A DNA stretch of 64,000 nucleotides from Trichosporon coremiiforme. Lineage: Eukaryota > Basidiomycota > Tremellomycetes > Trichosporonales > Trichosporonaceae. Both the position numbers and the translations under genes were made by a program. Below are positions 10,677 to 21,590 of this stretch, one piece after another. The DNA is taken from assembly GCA_039545355.1 (NCBI GenBank), contig BCJJ01000005.1, positions 62,001-126,000 on the forward strand. Reading direction: 5' to 3'. Numbering within the stretch: position 1 is the stretch's first letter; each line of letters begins with the position of its first letter. Below the pieces are notes generated by a model, which saw only the letters and a program-made list of their open reading frames with translations, was not told the DNA's origin and ran no database searches.

Positions 10677-12528
10677 TCACGCAGGCATGTCTGTGACGGT
10701 GAACACGCCGCTGACAGTCTCGAGGAAGGTACGGAAGCTACTGCCGAGCTCGGCGGGGTCGTCCCACTGTCCCTTGCCATTGCTCCCAGGCCAAGACTCG
10801 GGGTTGACACCCCAAGGATTCAAGAACTTGATGATGGGGCTCTTGAGGTCCTGGATAGGCCACTTTGTGCCGCGAGTCCAAGCGAAGGCGTACGCGTGTC
10901 CGGAGACCCAACTGAACACAGAACTCTTCCCATCCTTGAGGTTATCAAAGTCGACGACCGTGAACGTGACGCCGTTCGTGTCCGTCGCCGTGAGACCCGA
11001 CGTCTCACCGGGGATGTACGCCGGCTGCTGGTTCGGCGCGAGCCAGAGCGCCCCCGTTGAGTCCTTGGTTCCGAGACCCTCGAGCTGTGCGTTGGTGGTG
11101 GAGACGACGCACGGAGCCGTGCCTTGCATGCAGCGCGCGATGGCGGCGACGATCGGCCCGTCGAAGCCGGGACGCTGTCGCCAGACCCAGCTGGGGTTGC
11201 CGCCCGTGATTGCCGCAAGGACGTAGGACGGGTTCACGCCCTCGAGACCGGCGTAGCCCGTGTATCCCGAGGCGACTTTCCAGTCCGCGTTCGCGTCGAG
11301 GAACTTGGCAAAGGCCTGGGTGTCAGCCTACATCCTACTCGACATCCAGCGAGCGAGCCAAGGGGAGAGACATACGTACCTTCTCGAACAGGGACATGAA
11401 GTAGATGGGCGTCGGCTTGCTGACGTCTGGGTACGCCGCGTCGTTGACAGGCTGGAAGCCGGGGTACTGCCAGCAGTTGGGATTGCTGTTTTGCAGCACG
11501 GGGAGCTGGTCATCGATGAGGACCGGCTGGACCCTGCCATCGCGCCTGAAGACGGCGACCATGTTGCGATCGCCAGCGTTCGGCGTGTCGAACCGCTTCA
11601 AAAACATGGCCGTCAAATACCGCGTCCATCCCCCCGCCGCGAGGGCCTGGACGGCCGCACCCATGCCGCAGTCCCCGATCCCGCCTTGACGCACGTCGGC
11701 AGCGACAAGGTCGACGTACCCCTCCAGCGCCCACAGAGCCCCCTTGGGCGTGGTTCCGTTACCGCCCAGGACGTGCTCGTACTTGTACTCGCAGCGCAGC
11801 TTTGCGTCGGGATTAGGCACGGGCACGTCAGGCTGAGCGGTCAGGTCGAGCTTGCGTCCTTCATAGTCGGCCGCGCCGGCGGAGAGATTCAGCTGCAGGT
11901 CGGGGTTGTACTGCCGCGCAACCACAGAGGACGGGTACCGGAACATGGCCGCGTTGCTGTTGGTGCCCTGCTCGGGACCGAATTGGCCCGTCGCGCCGGC
12001 CTTGGAAGTCGATGCGTCGCCGAGGTTGGCGGGCAGCTGGCCGTTCAGTAGCTCGTGTGTGCCGTTCCACACGGGGATTTTTCCCGAGTCGATCAAGTCC
12101 TTCACCGTCCCGGTGTTGGGACCGATGGGGTAGGTCACGTCCACGGGCACGTTGGGCTTGTTCATGATGTCCTCGACCGTCAGGTCGTGGCCCCCTTTGT
12201 CGCCGCCGTGGCCGTCGTCGCCTCCATGGCCGTCGTGTCCGTTGTCATGACCCTTGTCGCCGTTGTCGCCGTTGTCGCCCTTCCAGCCATCGTGACCGTC
12301 GTGACCGTCGTGACCATCGTGGCCCTTGTCGCCCTTCCAGCCGTCCTTTCCGTCCTTGCCCTTGCCATCCCAGCCATGGTCGTCGTTTCCCTTCCAGTGG
12401 TCGTTGCCGTGGGAGGCGTCCTTGTTGTTGTTGTTGTTGTCGTCGTCGTTGTTGCCCCAGTTGCTGCGGGGCACGACGCCAGCCGCGGCCGACGTCGCGA
12501 GGAGGAGGGTGAGCCAGAGCTTGGTCAT
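10677..12528 (-). CDS. Secreted calpain-like (C2 family) cysteine peptidase
   Basis: Two exons, 12528-11380 and 11315-10677, join at phase 0 (64-nt intron, GTACGT donor) to give 595 residues. Residues 1-17 form a hydrophobic signal peptide. Residues ~23-115 are a low-complexity region rich in Asp, His, Gly, Lys and Asn. The calpain catalytic core follows, with all three residues in family context: Cys287 in GGIGDCGM, His523 in SGHAYAF and Asn549 in FLNPWG. The Trp that usually follows the Cys is Gly here. Calpains cleave proteins at limited sites and are normally cytosolic and Ca2+-controlled; a secreted member with an acidic/His-rich leader is unusual. A TATAAA on the minus strand (12576-12581) sits about 50 nt before the ATG. 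Confidence 0.82.
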
Positions 12529-12575
12529 GTGTGGTTGTGTTGTGGGACAAGTCGGCAGTGCTCGACACTGGACGC

Positions 12576-12581
12576 TTTATA
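12576..12581 (-). promoter_or_regulatory. TATA box of the secreted calpain gene
   Basis: On the minus strand the sequence reads GTATAAAG, ending about 48 nt upstream of the ATG at 12528, consistent with a core promoter and a short leader. Confidence 0.5.
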
Positions 12582-13719
12582 CGACTCTGTCTGGCTGGAC
12601 CTGGCTGGGCCTGGCTGGGAGCGGTGTCGAGAGCAGTGTGACAAGATCTGACAGAGGCGATGGTGGGCAACTGGTGGAGTTTCCGAGATGCGTGTGTGAG
12701 CACTGCTGCAGCTGCAGCTGGAGCGATTAGGCAAGGCCAGGAATGACTTGGCAGCCCTTCGTTCGATCGAGGGATCGGGGGAGGGGTGCGTAACTGGATC
12801 TGGTGTGGGATCTGGGAGTGCAGAGGCGAGGAGGCGAGGGCAAGGGATCGGGTAAGTGAGACATGGTCGAGTGAGCGGAGTATCGACACACCGCGCGCGC
12901 CTCGAGGCTCGAGACGTTCAGTCAGGTTAGCAGATTCCAGAACCCAGAACCCAGAGTGTGAGAGTGTGCGAGTGTTCCGGCCGGGCACAAGTATGCAGTG
13001 CTCATGCTCATCGCCCCGATATGTCTGGGTTGGGATCTGTTTCGGTAAACTGTATGGCTCGTCTGGGTCTGCTGGGGACTTGGTTGATCGTGAGTGACTC
13101 TGATGGGAATGCTGTGCCGGACAAGTCAGCTCATCACTATACGCAGTGTTATGCATGCTATGCATGCTGTCACAGCTGTCATCTGCCAGCTGATGCAGTG
13201 TGAGTGGACTGGTCTGGCTGGTTCCGTTCGGACCCGAGCATCGACGGACCAACTCTCTTCTCCAGATCTCGCTCGATTCTGGTTCCGCGTCCCAGCCTGG
13301 TTCCGCTGCACCACGGTCATCAGCTCTCTACGGCTGCCTGTATGTCGCGTCGCATCGCGTGTGAATCAACGTGCTGATGAGATGATGAGATGATGGTCAA
13401 CGATCGATCAGTCAAGAGATGTCGGATAGGCCCCTCGGATCCGTCCAAACCCACACCCAACCCACATGGCGCCGTCTAGTCCGCCCTCGGCCATCTCCGT
13501 CTCTGGACCACAGACGTCAGCGTGTCCGCTCATCTAGCCAGTCCAGTCGTCGAGTCACCTCGTCTGTTGTCTCGTGTCTTTACAACATCCACCATGTCGC
13601 TCGCCCAGCGCAGGAGGCGGGTGCGCTGAGTGCCGCGCGCTCTCAGACGACCTTGTCGCGAAACCGCTCGGGCACAGATCGAGCATCCACGTGAATCCGG
13701 CGCGCGAGGTTCGTGTCTC
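12582..13719. other. Intergenic region without recognisable genes
   Basis: No ORF here has convincing composition or motifs. Short repeats are present (atgatgagatgatgagatgat near 13375). Several frames are open only because of local GC content. Confidence 0.4.
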
Positions 13720-14175
13720 CCTCGTATGATGAGCTGTAGTACGGCGGCCAGGGGGGTGTGGGACGTGCACATCTACTGACTGGAAGCCGAACAGCCTCGA
13801 CGAGAACGAGTACGCGCGCGCAAGCTGCACGCAGCGATCCGGCGCCAGTTCCCAGAGCTCCACGTGAAGCGATTCTTGGGGGGTGCCCGTTGGTCCGCAC
13901 CCGACCCCCATGTTCGAGGTGAACATGTTCAACGCGACGCAGCTCGGCGCCATCTTCAGCTATCTCGTTGAGAACAGGGATCCGCTAAGGTGAGTGTGCG
14001 CTGGTGACTGCGAGATCTCTAGGTGATGGCTGACCTTAGCGTGCTGGTCCACCCCAACACGGGGCGGACGACTGGGGGCCCACACGACACGTGGACATGG
14101 CTCGGACCGAAGATTGAGCTCGACACGGACCCTCTGCGGAAAGTGGACGCGGACGACGAGGTCCCACCTGAATGA
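13720..14175 (+). pseudogene. DOPA 4,5-dioxygenase-like gene, frameshifted
   Basis: Pieces of a DOPA 4,5-dioxygenase-like extradiol enzyme are readable in order but in different frames: a DVHIY strand near 13762, KLHAAIRRQFPEL near 13820-13860, then GPHPTPMFEVN near 13890-13920. The last frame continues to a 50-nt GTGAGT...TTAG intron (13990-14039), after which LVHPNTG is restored, ending at a TGA at 14173-14175. The two His-containing signatures (GPHP and LVHPNTG) are the metal-site regions of this family. Frame changes occur near 13776, near 13815 (a GCGCGCGC run) and at the six-G run 13878-13883. Either the gene is decayed or the assembly carries several small indels. The N-terminal third is not recognisable. 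Confidence 0.7.
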
Positions 14176-16139
14176 AGGGGAGGGGCCGAACAGCGGATCC
14201 ACGGAACACGACAAGGTGATCGCGCGTCCAAGGCGGCGTCGGTAGCGAGAACATGGATGGGTCCTGGTGGTCTTGGCATGTTTGATGGACACCGTCTGGC
14301 CGTGTTTGCGGACGAACAAGACGAGAGGAAGCCTTCGCGAGCAAACGAGGCGGGGAAGGCAGGCTCACGTGATGAGCCGGGTCCCACATGCTCCACATGG
14401 GCCGCGTTCCCCACCCCACCATCCGATCGCGCCCGGTCTTCTCGGCCCCTGGACACTTCCTTTCGCCTCGCCTCGGCACGTTTCCGCACTCGACCTCCTT
14501 GCCGATGTCATCAGCGATAAACGCATGCGGCCAGCTATCTGCGTGTTCACGTTGCAGACCAGAATCATTCGAACAGTTATCATGAGAGATAGAAGATCGG
14601 CAGCCGAGACCGCTGCGCGCGCTTACCTGCAGAACACAAAGCAGCGGCCCAGGCTGCCGTGGTGGCGTACGAACCGCATGGCACGTAGGTACGGCTGCAC
14701 GGCTGGGCGCGCTGGTCGACATGGCCGGTGGCTTCATGGCCCGGTGGCTTGCGAGGTACATCGCCAGGCGGCCGCATGGTGTCGTGCTATCGTATCCTTG
14801 GCATTCTGAATGGACCCAAGAGCCAGGACAACCAGGACAGCCAGTACAGCCGAGTCTCAGGCCAAGCACCTGAGTGGACAATGTGGCGATTTCACCGATA
14901 ACGCGATCCACGCTCACATCTCCGGCCGGTTCACCGCCGAGCCGCCGAGTGACCGCGTGTAGCACATCTCTCTCCAACTACTGACCGCCCAACTAACCGG
15001 GGTTAATCCGCTGCCACACTACTGCGGATAGCGCGTCCACCCATACCCACTACCCACGCCAACCCGTCCAAAGGAGGTTCTCCACTCTTCTCACCCTTCT
15101 CATCCCCTGCGCACCATGCGTACCGCACCAAACCGCAGAACGGAGCTTAGGAGCAGCATTGATAACGCCAGCATTCAGTCGCCCTTCTGGTGGTGGGGCT
15201 CACCAGGCCCAGGCTCTCCTGGGCTCTTCTCAGAACATCCCAAGACTATCCCCAGTCTCTGATCCATCCGGCACGTCGCGCTTACGATATGATCCGGGCC
15301 CCCACCGATGCTATCCGGCCATGGATCATGTCAGGCAGTCAGGCAGTCATGCTGTCATGCCAGGCAGACCTAGGCGATGCGCGCTCGTTATCGCACATTG
15401 CTAACGCGCATCACATCACGCATTACAGGGAGACGTTAGGGAGTGGGGTGTGTGAGGCGGCAGAGATCTCGGTGCCTAAGTTTGGTCGCCGGTCGCCGTC
15501 GAAGCCGGCATCGCTCCTTGGCGTTTCTTCTGGGCCGGCCCACCTGTGCCGCCTGTGCCGCCTGTCATGTCTAACGACTATCTGTACGTCCTGCAGACTC
15601 CTGCAGGGGGACGCACTCAAGACGCCGGAAGCGTCCCAAACGTCCCATGCTGGCCAGTGCCAAGAACCAAACGCTGTTCCGTATTTCCTTTCCTTGCCCT
15701 TGCGATTGCGCCTCTCACCGAGCTCTCTCGAGCGGATCCTCGAGCAAGACGCCCGAGCTCCGTGCCCCTCCATGCCGCTGTCGTGATCTAACCGCCTCCT
15801 CACTGGCCAGCTCGCCTTATTCCGGTTTGGTGCGATCATCTGGCCGACTACTCCCCCTCCACGACCCAGGTGCAAGGACCGTGGCTCCTAGCCCCACACC
15901 ATTCTATCGCTAGCTCGCTAGCGCGGGCAGCGGGCGTTCTGGATCTCTGCGGGTCATCAAGTGCGAGTGTCTGTACGGGTCGGATCTTGGGTCGTGATAG
16001 GTCACGAGATACGCGCTACGGATGAGGGATGTGCGATAGGCGGTCGAGGGCCGCTTGATAGCCCTCATGACGGCCATCCCAAGGAGCTCTTAAGCAGCTC
16101 GAACGAGCAGGCTGCGCACTTGTTCCCACGTCTCCCCCG
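14176..16139. other. Long intergenic region
   Basis: Nearly 2 kb with no supported gene. The longest open frames have random-looking composition (high Arg/Ser/Cys) and no motif. The last few hundred bases should contain the promoter of the OPT gene; no clear TATA box is visible. Confidence 0.4.
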
Positions 16140-18807
16140 ATGTCCCAACCACCCATCCTAGAGAAACAGCCGCCGACAGGCAAGGAGAAGGATGAGACCT
16201 TCGCCAAGGTGGGAACTCCTATCTGGAGTAACATCTTACTGACCCCAGGCTGAGGTGACCGCTCCCTACGAGGACGAGAAGCACCATGAGGCGACGGCAA
16301 ACCTCGCTGCCACGGCTGATGACATCGCCGCGGCCGAGGAGAAGCTCAACGAGATGCCCCTCGACAGGTGTATGCAGGTGAGTCTGCCCCCCCGACCCCC
16401 CTCCCCTTCTCATCACCATCTCTGACCCCAGATCATGCGCGAGGTTCGCGAGATGCACCAGTACGACCAGAACTTCTCGGCGGACACCCTCGACCGCATC
16501 AACGAGCTGCTCGACAACCCCGAGGTCAGGGAGCACCCCGAGCTGTACCAGGACCTGATCTACACGATGAAGCTCGAGGCGCTGCTCGTGACTGAGAACT
16601 CTCCTTACGCCGAAGTCCGTGCCGTCGTCGACAACTGGGACGACGTCACGATGCCCTCGCTCACGTTCCGTGTGTGGACGATCGGCATCATCTTTGCCGG
16701 CGCTGGTGCGTTCATCAACCAACTTTTCGCCGTGCGCATGCCCTCGGTCTACGTCACGTCCAACGTCGCGCAGCTGCTCGCGTGGCCCGCCGGTAAGCTG
16801 CTCGAGAAGGCGCTGCCCGCTGGCAAGCTCAACCCCGGCCCGTTCAACAAGAAGGAGCACATGCTCATCACGATCATGGCGACTGTCGCGTTCAACACTC
16901 CCTACACCGGTTACATCGTCCTGACTCAGGCACTGCCCATGTTCTTCAACCAGGCGTACGCCAAGAACTGGGGCTACCAGATCCTGAACACGCTCGGTTC
17001 AAACTTTGTTGGATACGGTCTCGCCGGTCTCTGCCGCCGCTTCATCGTCTATCCCTCGTTCTGTGTGTGGCCCTCGTCCCTGACCGCGCTCGCCATCAAC
17101 AAGGCGTTCCACAGCGATGACTCGACCGCCGTCCCCGGCCCGTTCCGCAAGATGTACTCCTGGAGCCGCATGAAGCTCTTCCTGTTCGCGTTCGTGTCCA
17201 TGTTCGTCTACTGGTGGTTCCCGGGCTTCATCTTCATGGCTCTCGGCCAGTTCAACTGGCTGTCGTGGATCGACAAGTCGAACGAGACGCTCAACTCGGT
17301 CTCGGGCATCTACGGCCTCGGCGTCAACCCCCTCATGACTTTTGACTTCAACACGCTCATGTTCAACGGCTGGACGCCCCTCGTCATCCCCTTCTTCTCG
17401 GTGTTCAACCAGTTCCTCGGTATGGTTCTTTTTACCATCATGGCTGCCGCCTTCTACTGGACCAACACGCTGCACACTGGCTACCTGCCGATCAACACGA
17501 ACAAGGTGCGCGACAACACGGGCGCAAACTTCAACGTGACGCGCATCCTCGACGACCGCGGCATCTTCGACTACGACAAGTACCAGCAGTACTCTGAGGC
17601 GCACCTCAGTGCTGGCTCGCTCGTTTCGTACTTCTGGTTCTTTGCTGCCTACACAGCCGCCATCTCGTACGCGATCCTGTACCACCGCCACGAGCTCGCT
17701 CACTCGTTCAAGTCGTTCTGGCGCTCGATCCGCCGCTCCTTCCGCCGCACCAAGACCGAGGCGGAGGAGGAGGACGAGCTCAAGGAGAACCTCGCCGAGG
17801 ATATCCACTGGCGTCTCATGAAGGCGTACCGCGAGGTGCCCGAGTGGTGGTACTTTATCATTCTCTGTCTCGCCCTCATCCTCGGCATGGTCGGTGTCGG
17901 TGTCTACCCGACGAACACGACCCCCGCCGTCGTCATCTACGGTGTCATCATGGCTCTCATCTTCGTCGTCCCCCTCGGCCTCATCACGGCCGTCACCGGT
18001 CTGCAGGTCACGCTCAACGTCCTCGCCGAGTTCATCGGTGGTGCCATGGTTCCCGGCCAGGCCCTCGCCATGAACTACTTCAAGATGTACGGCTACATCA
18101 CGACTGCGCAGGCGCTCTACTTCTCGTCCGACCTCAAGCTGGCGCACTACACGAAGATCGCGCCTCGACACACGTTCGTCGCGCAGGTCGTCGCGACGCT
18201 CGTCTCGACTTTTGTGTGCACGTCGCTGTTCAACTTCCAGATGTCGTTCCGTGACGTGTGCACGCCCGAGGCTGCGTTCCACTTCTCCTGCCCGGGTGAG
18301 CACACGTTCTTCACCGCGGCCGTGTTCTGGGGCACGATCGGCCCCAAGCGACTCTTCGGCAACAACGGAAACTACCGCTACCTCCTGATCGGGTTCCCCG
18401 TCGGCCTGCTGCTGCCCGTCATCACGTTCTTCACGCAGAAGCGCTTCCCGCGCCAGCGCTGGCTCCGCCAGCTGCACCCCGTCATGATCACGATCGGCGG
18501 TCTCTCGGGCGCGCCCTACAACATTGGCTACATCTGGCCCTCGGTGTGGCTCACATGGCTGTCCTGGATCTACATCCGCAAACGCTACCTCGAGTTCTGG
18601 TCGCGGTACAACTATGTTCTCGCCGCGGCTTGGAGCGCCGCCATCGCCATCGCCGCCATTGTCATCTTCTTCGGCATCAACATCCCCGAGGTCGAGCTCA
18701 ACTGGTGGGGCAACAATGCCGATGCAGACTCATGCGACGGCGTATGCACCCGCCTCGAGATCCCAGCCAAGGGATACTTTGGCCCCGACCCTGGCCACTT
18801 CAAGTGA
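16140..18807 (+). CDS. Oligopeptide transporter, OPT family
   Basis: Three exons, 16140-16208, 16249-16377 and 16432-18807, are all phase 0 with introns of 40 and 54 nt, giving about 857 residues. The protein has a hydrophilic acidic N-terminus of ~130 residues, then the OPT signature NSPYAEVRAVVDNWDD...MPSLTFRVW, leading into the first membrane helix. About 14 further hydrophobic segments follow. The C-terminal family ending is present (NWWGN...GYFGP). OPT proteins are proton-coupled plasma-membrane importers of tetra/pentapeptides, glutathione or metal-chelate peptides. Length matches the fungal OPT1/OPT2 group, but substrate choice cannot be read from sequence. The ATG at 16140 is the first in frame with the short acidic leader exon. 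Confidence 0.92.
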
Positions 18808-19488
18808 GCGAGCCCGGAGATGGGCGCGTGAGCACAGGGATGTCTGACCATATATACTCTCCTTTTTCCTCTCTCTCTCTCTCGTGATGGTTTATAATAC
18901 AAGTTGTGACAAGTAGTGTCAAAAACAGTTGTGTCCTGATGATGATGACTGCGATGAATCGTTCCTTGACGAATGGGCCGGGAGGCAATTCAAAGTGGAG
19001 GATGGAAACTGATCGTGTGCCATGTGCCTGCAGGACCAAGAGGAACGCTGGAACGTCGATGCTCCGATGCTGCGAGTCGCGCCTGACTCGCCAAGTGAGC
19101 GATGAGTCACGAACCCTTGCATTCGATTTCGCAGGAATCAAGCCGTTGTCCGGTGGTGTGTAATGTCCTCTTCCTGATTGGCCAAGCGCAGGTCTTCATG
19201 AGTCCCGATCGCATGCGCTGGCATAAGCGCCGGAATCGCGCGCGATGACATGCCCAGAACACGGTCGTGCCTTCGGTCGAGTGACAAATGGGACGACTGT
19301 GATTGGTCCGAGGTGGGCACCACTAGGCACTTAGCACGCATCGACGGCTGTGGATGGCGAAGATTTCCCTGGGATGAGGTGAGCGGTGGGTGGCGTGACT
19401 AAGCCCTGGACACTCCACTCGGGCATCGCCGGAACATCGATCACAAGATCTGCATGCGGCGAGCGTAGTGAGCGCAGCGAGCGCAAGG
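18808..19488. other. Intergenic region
   Basis: No supported gene. A CT-rich run at about 18866-18883 lies just past the OPT stop, probably in the 3' UTR. Near 19458-19485 the sequence gcgagcgtagtgagcgcagc forms GAGCG direct repeats immediately upstream of the next TATA box. Confidence 0.4.
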
Positions 19489-19495
19489 TATATAA
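19489..19495 (+). promoter_or_regulatory. TATA box of the 56-codon gene
   Basis: The sequence reads GGTATATAAGC. It is followed by a CT/CA-rich leader of about 115 nt and then the ATG at 19614, typical of a strongly expressed fungal gene. Confidence 0.6.
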
Positions 19496-19613
19496 GCTGT
19501 ACGCTTTGTTCTGTTCTTGGTCCCCAGCAACAACACCAGAACAACTCTCTCTCTCTACCGTGACCAGACCATCTCTACGCACCCCCCGCACACAAACAAA
19601 CCAAACTACAACG

Positions 19614-19784
19614 ATGATCGCCAACTCAACTCCCATCACTTCCCAGACGGCCCAGCCCCGCCGCCGCTCCTTCCAGGCGAACCACCCCACGCCCATCTTC
19701 GCCGAGCTCGTCCACTCCCTGCGCAACTACACGCAGCAGCGCCAGGCCACTGCCGCGCGCACGACGACGACTCCGCGCAAGTAA
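19614..19784 (+). CDS. Small basic protein of 56 residues, unknown function
   Basis: This short frame is preceded by a clear TATA box and a pyrimidine/CA-rich leader ending in acaacgATG, a good yeast-type start context. The product begins MIANSTPITSQ, has a central basic patch (QPRRRSFQ), a short amphipathic helix-like part (FAELVHSLRNYTQQ) and a basic Thr-rich tail. G/C-ending codons dominate, as in neighbouring true genes. Promoter strength and codon use are the main reasons to call it; no family is recognised and no function is proposed. Confidence 0.55.
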   Translation: MIANSTPITSQTAQPRRRSFQANHPTPIFAELVHSLRNYTQQRQATAARTTTTPRK

Positions 19785-20103
19785 TCTTGCTCTCGCGCTC
19801 TCTCTGAGTGCCACCACACAAACTTAGACAAGCGACCACCACACCACGTCGCTATAGACATTGAACGCGGACCTTTTGGACTTGCCGTCCGGCACGCCCC
19901 GCGCCACCTGGCGGCCCATGGCCGTGCCCCCGCGACTGCCTCCGATACCCTCCCGGTATACCCCGTTGTACTCTTAGTGTACCCATGCAATGTACATTAG
20001 TGCATGACTACTGCTGCATGACCGCTGCTGCATGACTTCTGACCGTGTCGATTGCTGATCCTACTGATTACAGACGAGCCTCAGACGAGTGTCGAGCCAA
20101 CTC
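19785..20103. other. Intergenic region between convergent genes
   Basis: About 320 bp between the 3' ends of the small gene and the DJ-1-like gene. It contains a short repeat of gctgcatgac near 20013-20035. Nothing coding is seen. Confidence 0.45.
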
Positions 20104-20874
20104 CTAGTCTTTCTTCGCCTTGAGCTTGTCAAACGCAGCCACAGCGTCCTCGGCCGTCTTGGTCGCACTCGCCGGATTCGCGCCAGTCACGATCCGTCCG
20201 TCCGTGACAGTGAAGCTGTCCCACGGCCCCGGCGGAGCGACATACGTCGCGCCCAAGTCGGCGGCCATCTTCTCGATCGTGGGCCGGTCCCAGCTCTGGA
20301 TCGTACCCAGCACACCTTCTTCTTCCTCGCCCTTCGTCGTGAAGCCTGTCACCTTGCGCCCGGCGATGATCGGCTGCCCCTGTCGTCCCGAGCCCATTGC
20401 GTCTCCACCCGTCAGGTCGGGCTGCTCCACGACGCCGACGAAGATGGCCCCGCCATGACACACGGCAGCCACGATGCCGCCGTCGGCATAAACCGAGGAC
20501 GCGAGGTGCTGCAACCCGCTCGCGTCGGGGTAGTCAATGAGCGACGCGTGGCCAGCCGAGGCGAAGAAGATCCCGTAATCTTGCGGACGACACTCGGACG
20601 CGGGCTTGAGTTCCTTCAGAGCACGGTGGAACTCGGACGGGCCCTCGTACTCCTTCTTCTCCTCCGGAGTCAGATACTCGGGCGTGGTGGAGAGCCAGTC
20701 GGGGGACCATTTCCCGTTCTCGCTGGCGAGGTCGACTTGAAACCCGGCAGAACGGAAGACGTGGAACGGGTGCAGCGCTTCGGTGATGAAGAGCCCGGTC
20801 TCCTTGCCCCCGTCGTAGAGCGGCGCGTGGGCCGAGGTCACTGCGATCAGGACACGTTTCGGGAGAGTCGCCAT
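20104..20874 (-). CDS. DJ-1/PfpI superfamily protein, Hsp31/glyoxalase III-like
   Basis: A single exon of 256 residues. The class I glutamine-amidotransferase-like fold is shown by the nucleophile elbow AAVCHGGA (Cys139, with His140 beside it) and by Glu25 in GGKETGLF, the acidic residue that tunes the cysteine in Hsp31-type enzymes. These proteins detoxify methylglyoxal without glutathione, act as chaperones under stress, and are cytosolic. The length suits the fungal Hsp31 group (~237-260). The start at 20874 places the first beta strand (RVLIAVTSA) at residues 7-15, as expected. No intron is present. Confidence 0.88.
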   Translation of the reverse strand: MATLPKRVLIAVTSAHAPLYDGGKETGLFITEALHPFHVFRSAGFQVDLASENGKWSPDWLSTTPEYLTPEEKKEYEGPSEFHRALKELKPASECRPQDYGIFFASAGHASLIDYPDASGLQHLASSVYADGGIVAAVCHGGAIFVGVVEQPDLTGGDAMGSGRQGQPIIAGRKVTGFTTKGEEEEGVLGTIQSWDRPTIEKMAADLGATYVAPPGPWDSFTVTDGRIVTGANPASATKTAEDAVAAFDKLKAKKD

Positions 20875-21590
20875 GGTGCTGTCGCTGAGAGTGGTGAGCG
20901 TGAGTGTGAGTGTGAAGAAAGTGGCGAGGAAACCATTGAAGCGGATAGATATGGATGCGAGCTGCGCTCGGCATGCTCAGTGGGAAATTGAGACACCGAT
21001 GACGTCGGGAGCGTGCTGGATCTCGGCAGCGAGATGCTGGCGCACACTTGGAATGTCCTGTGGTGTCAGCGGCAGCAGTGACTAACCGCTGTTGTGATGA
21101 GTTCTCAGTTCGTGAGCTGGCGCTTGAAGGGTCTCTCAGCCCTGCTGCGTCGTAGCTGCTCGTTGCCCGTTGCCCGCTGCCCGCTGGTGCTGATGGTGCT
21201 TTGCTCATGTTGGAGCTTTGTTGATCCGCTTCGAGTTTCAGTCGTTCAATCCTCTTTCCATACTCGATGCAAAGATGTGTCCGATGCTCGTGATGACCTG
21301 TTCAGCGGCATGGCTCTCCGTGTCGGACCCATGTCCGCATGCATGGACGCTGGCGGTGATGGTGACAGAGCAATGTCCAATGGGAGCGGTTAAACCAACG
21401 CCCCCATCTTGGGCGAGGCCCGGGCCGCGCGGGCCGGGTGCTTCTGCCGCGTTGTGCCGTGCCGTCCTCTCAACCACTCGGTTTGCCGATCCCGGCATCT
21501 CGGCCAGCGACTCCCACATATAAAGCTGTCCACCACTCTTGCGACGGCAACTTTCTCCCAACTGACACTGTTACTGAGCAAAACGCAACC
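20875..21590. other. Divergent promoter region
   Basis: About 716 bp between the DJ-1-like gene (minus) and the SDR gene (plus). A clear TATAAA lies at 21519-21524, 67 nt before the SDR ATG. A short triple repeat of a gttgcccgctgccc type is seen near 21160-21185. No coding stretch is supported. Confidence 0.55.
21519..21524 (+). promoter_or_regulatory. TATA box of the SDR gene
   Basis: The sequence CACATATAAAGC lies 67 nt upstream of the ATG at 21591. Confidence 0.6.

Noticed and set aside
14036..14977. 313-residue minus-strand frame over and after the dioxygenase remnant
   Set aside because: Composition is random-like (Arg/Cys/Ser rich), no motif, and it overlaps a recognisable plus-strand gene remnant.
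16999..18477. A 492-residue open frame on the minus strand inside the OPT transporter gene
   Set aside because: Antisense shadow: Asp/Glu/Arg/Val-rich composition from GC-ending codons of the real plus-strand gene, which has transporter motifs and splice sites.
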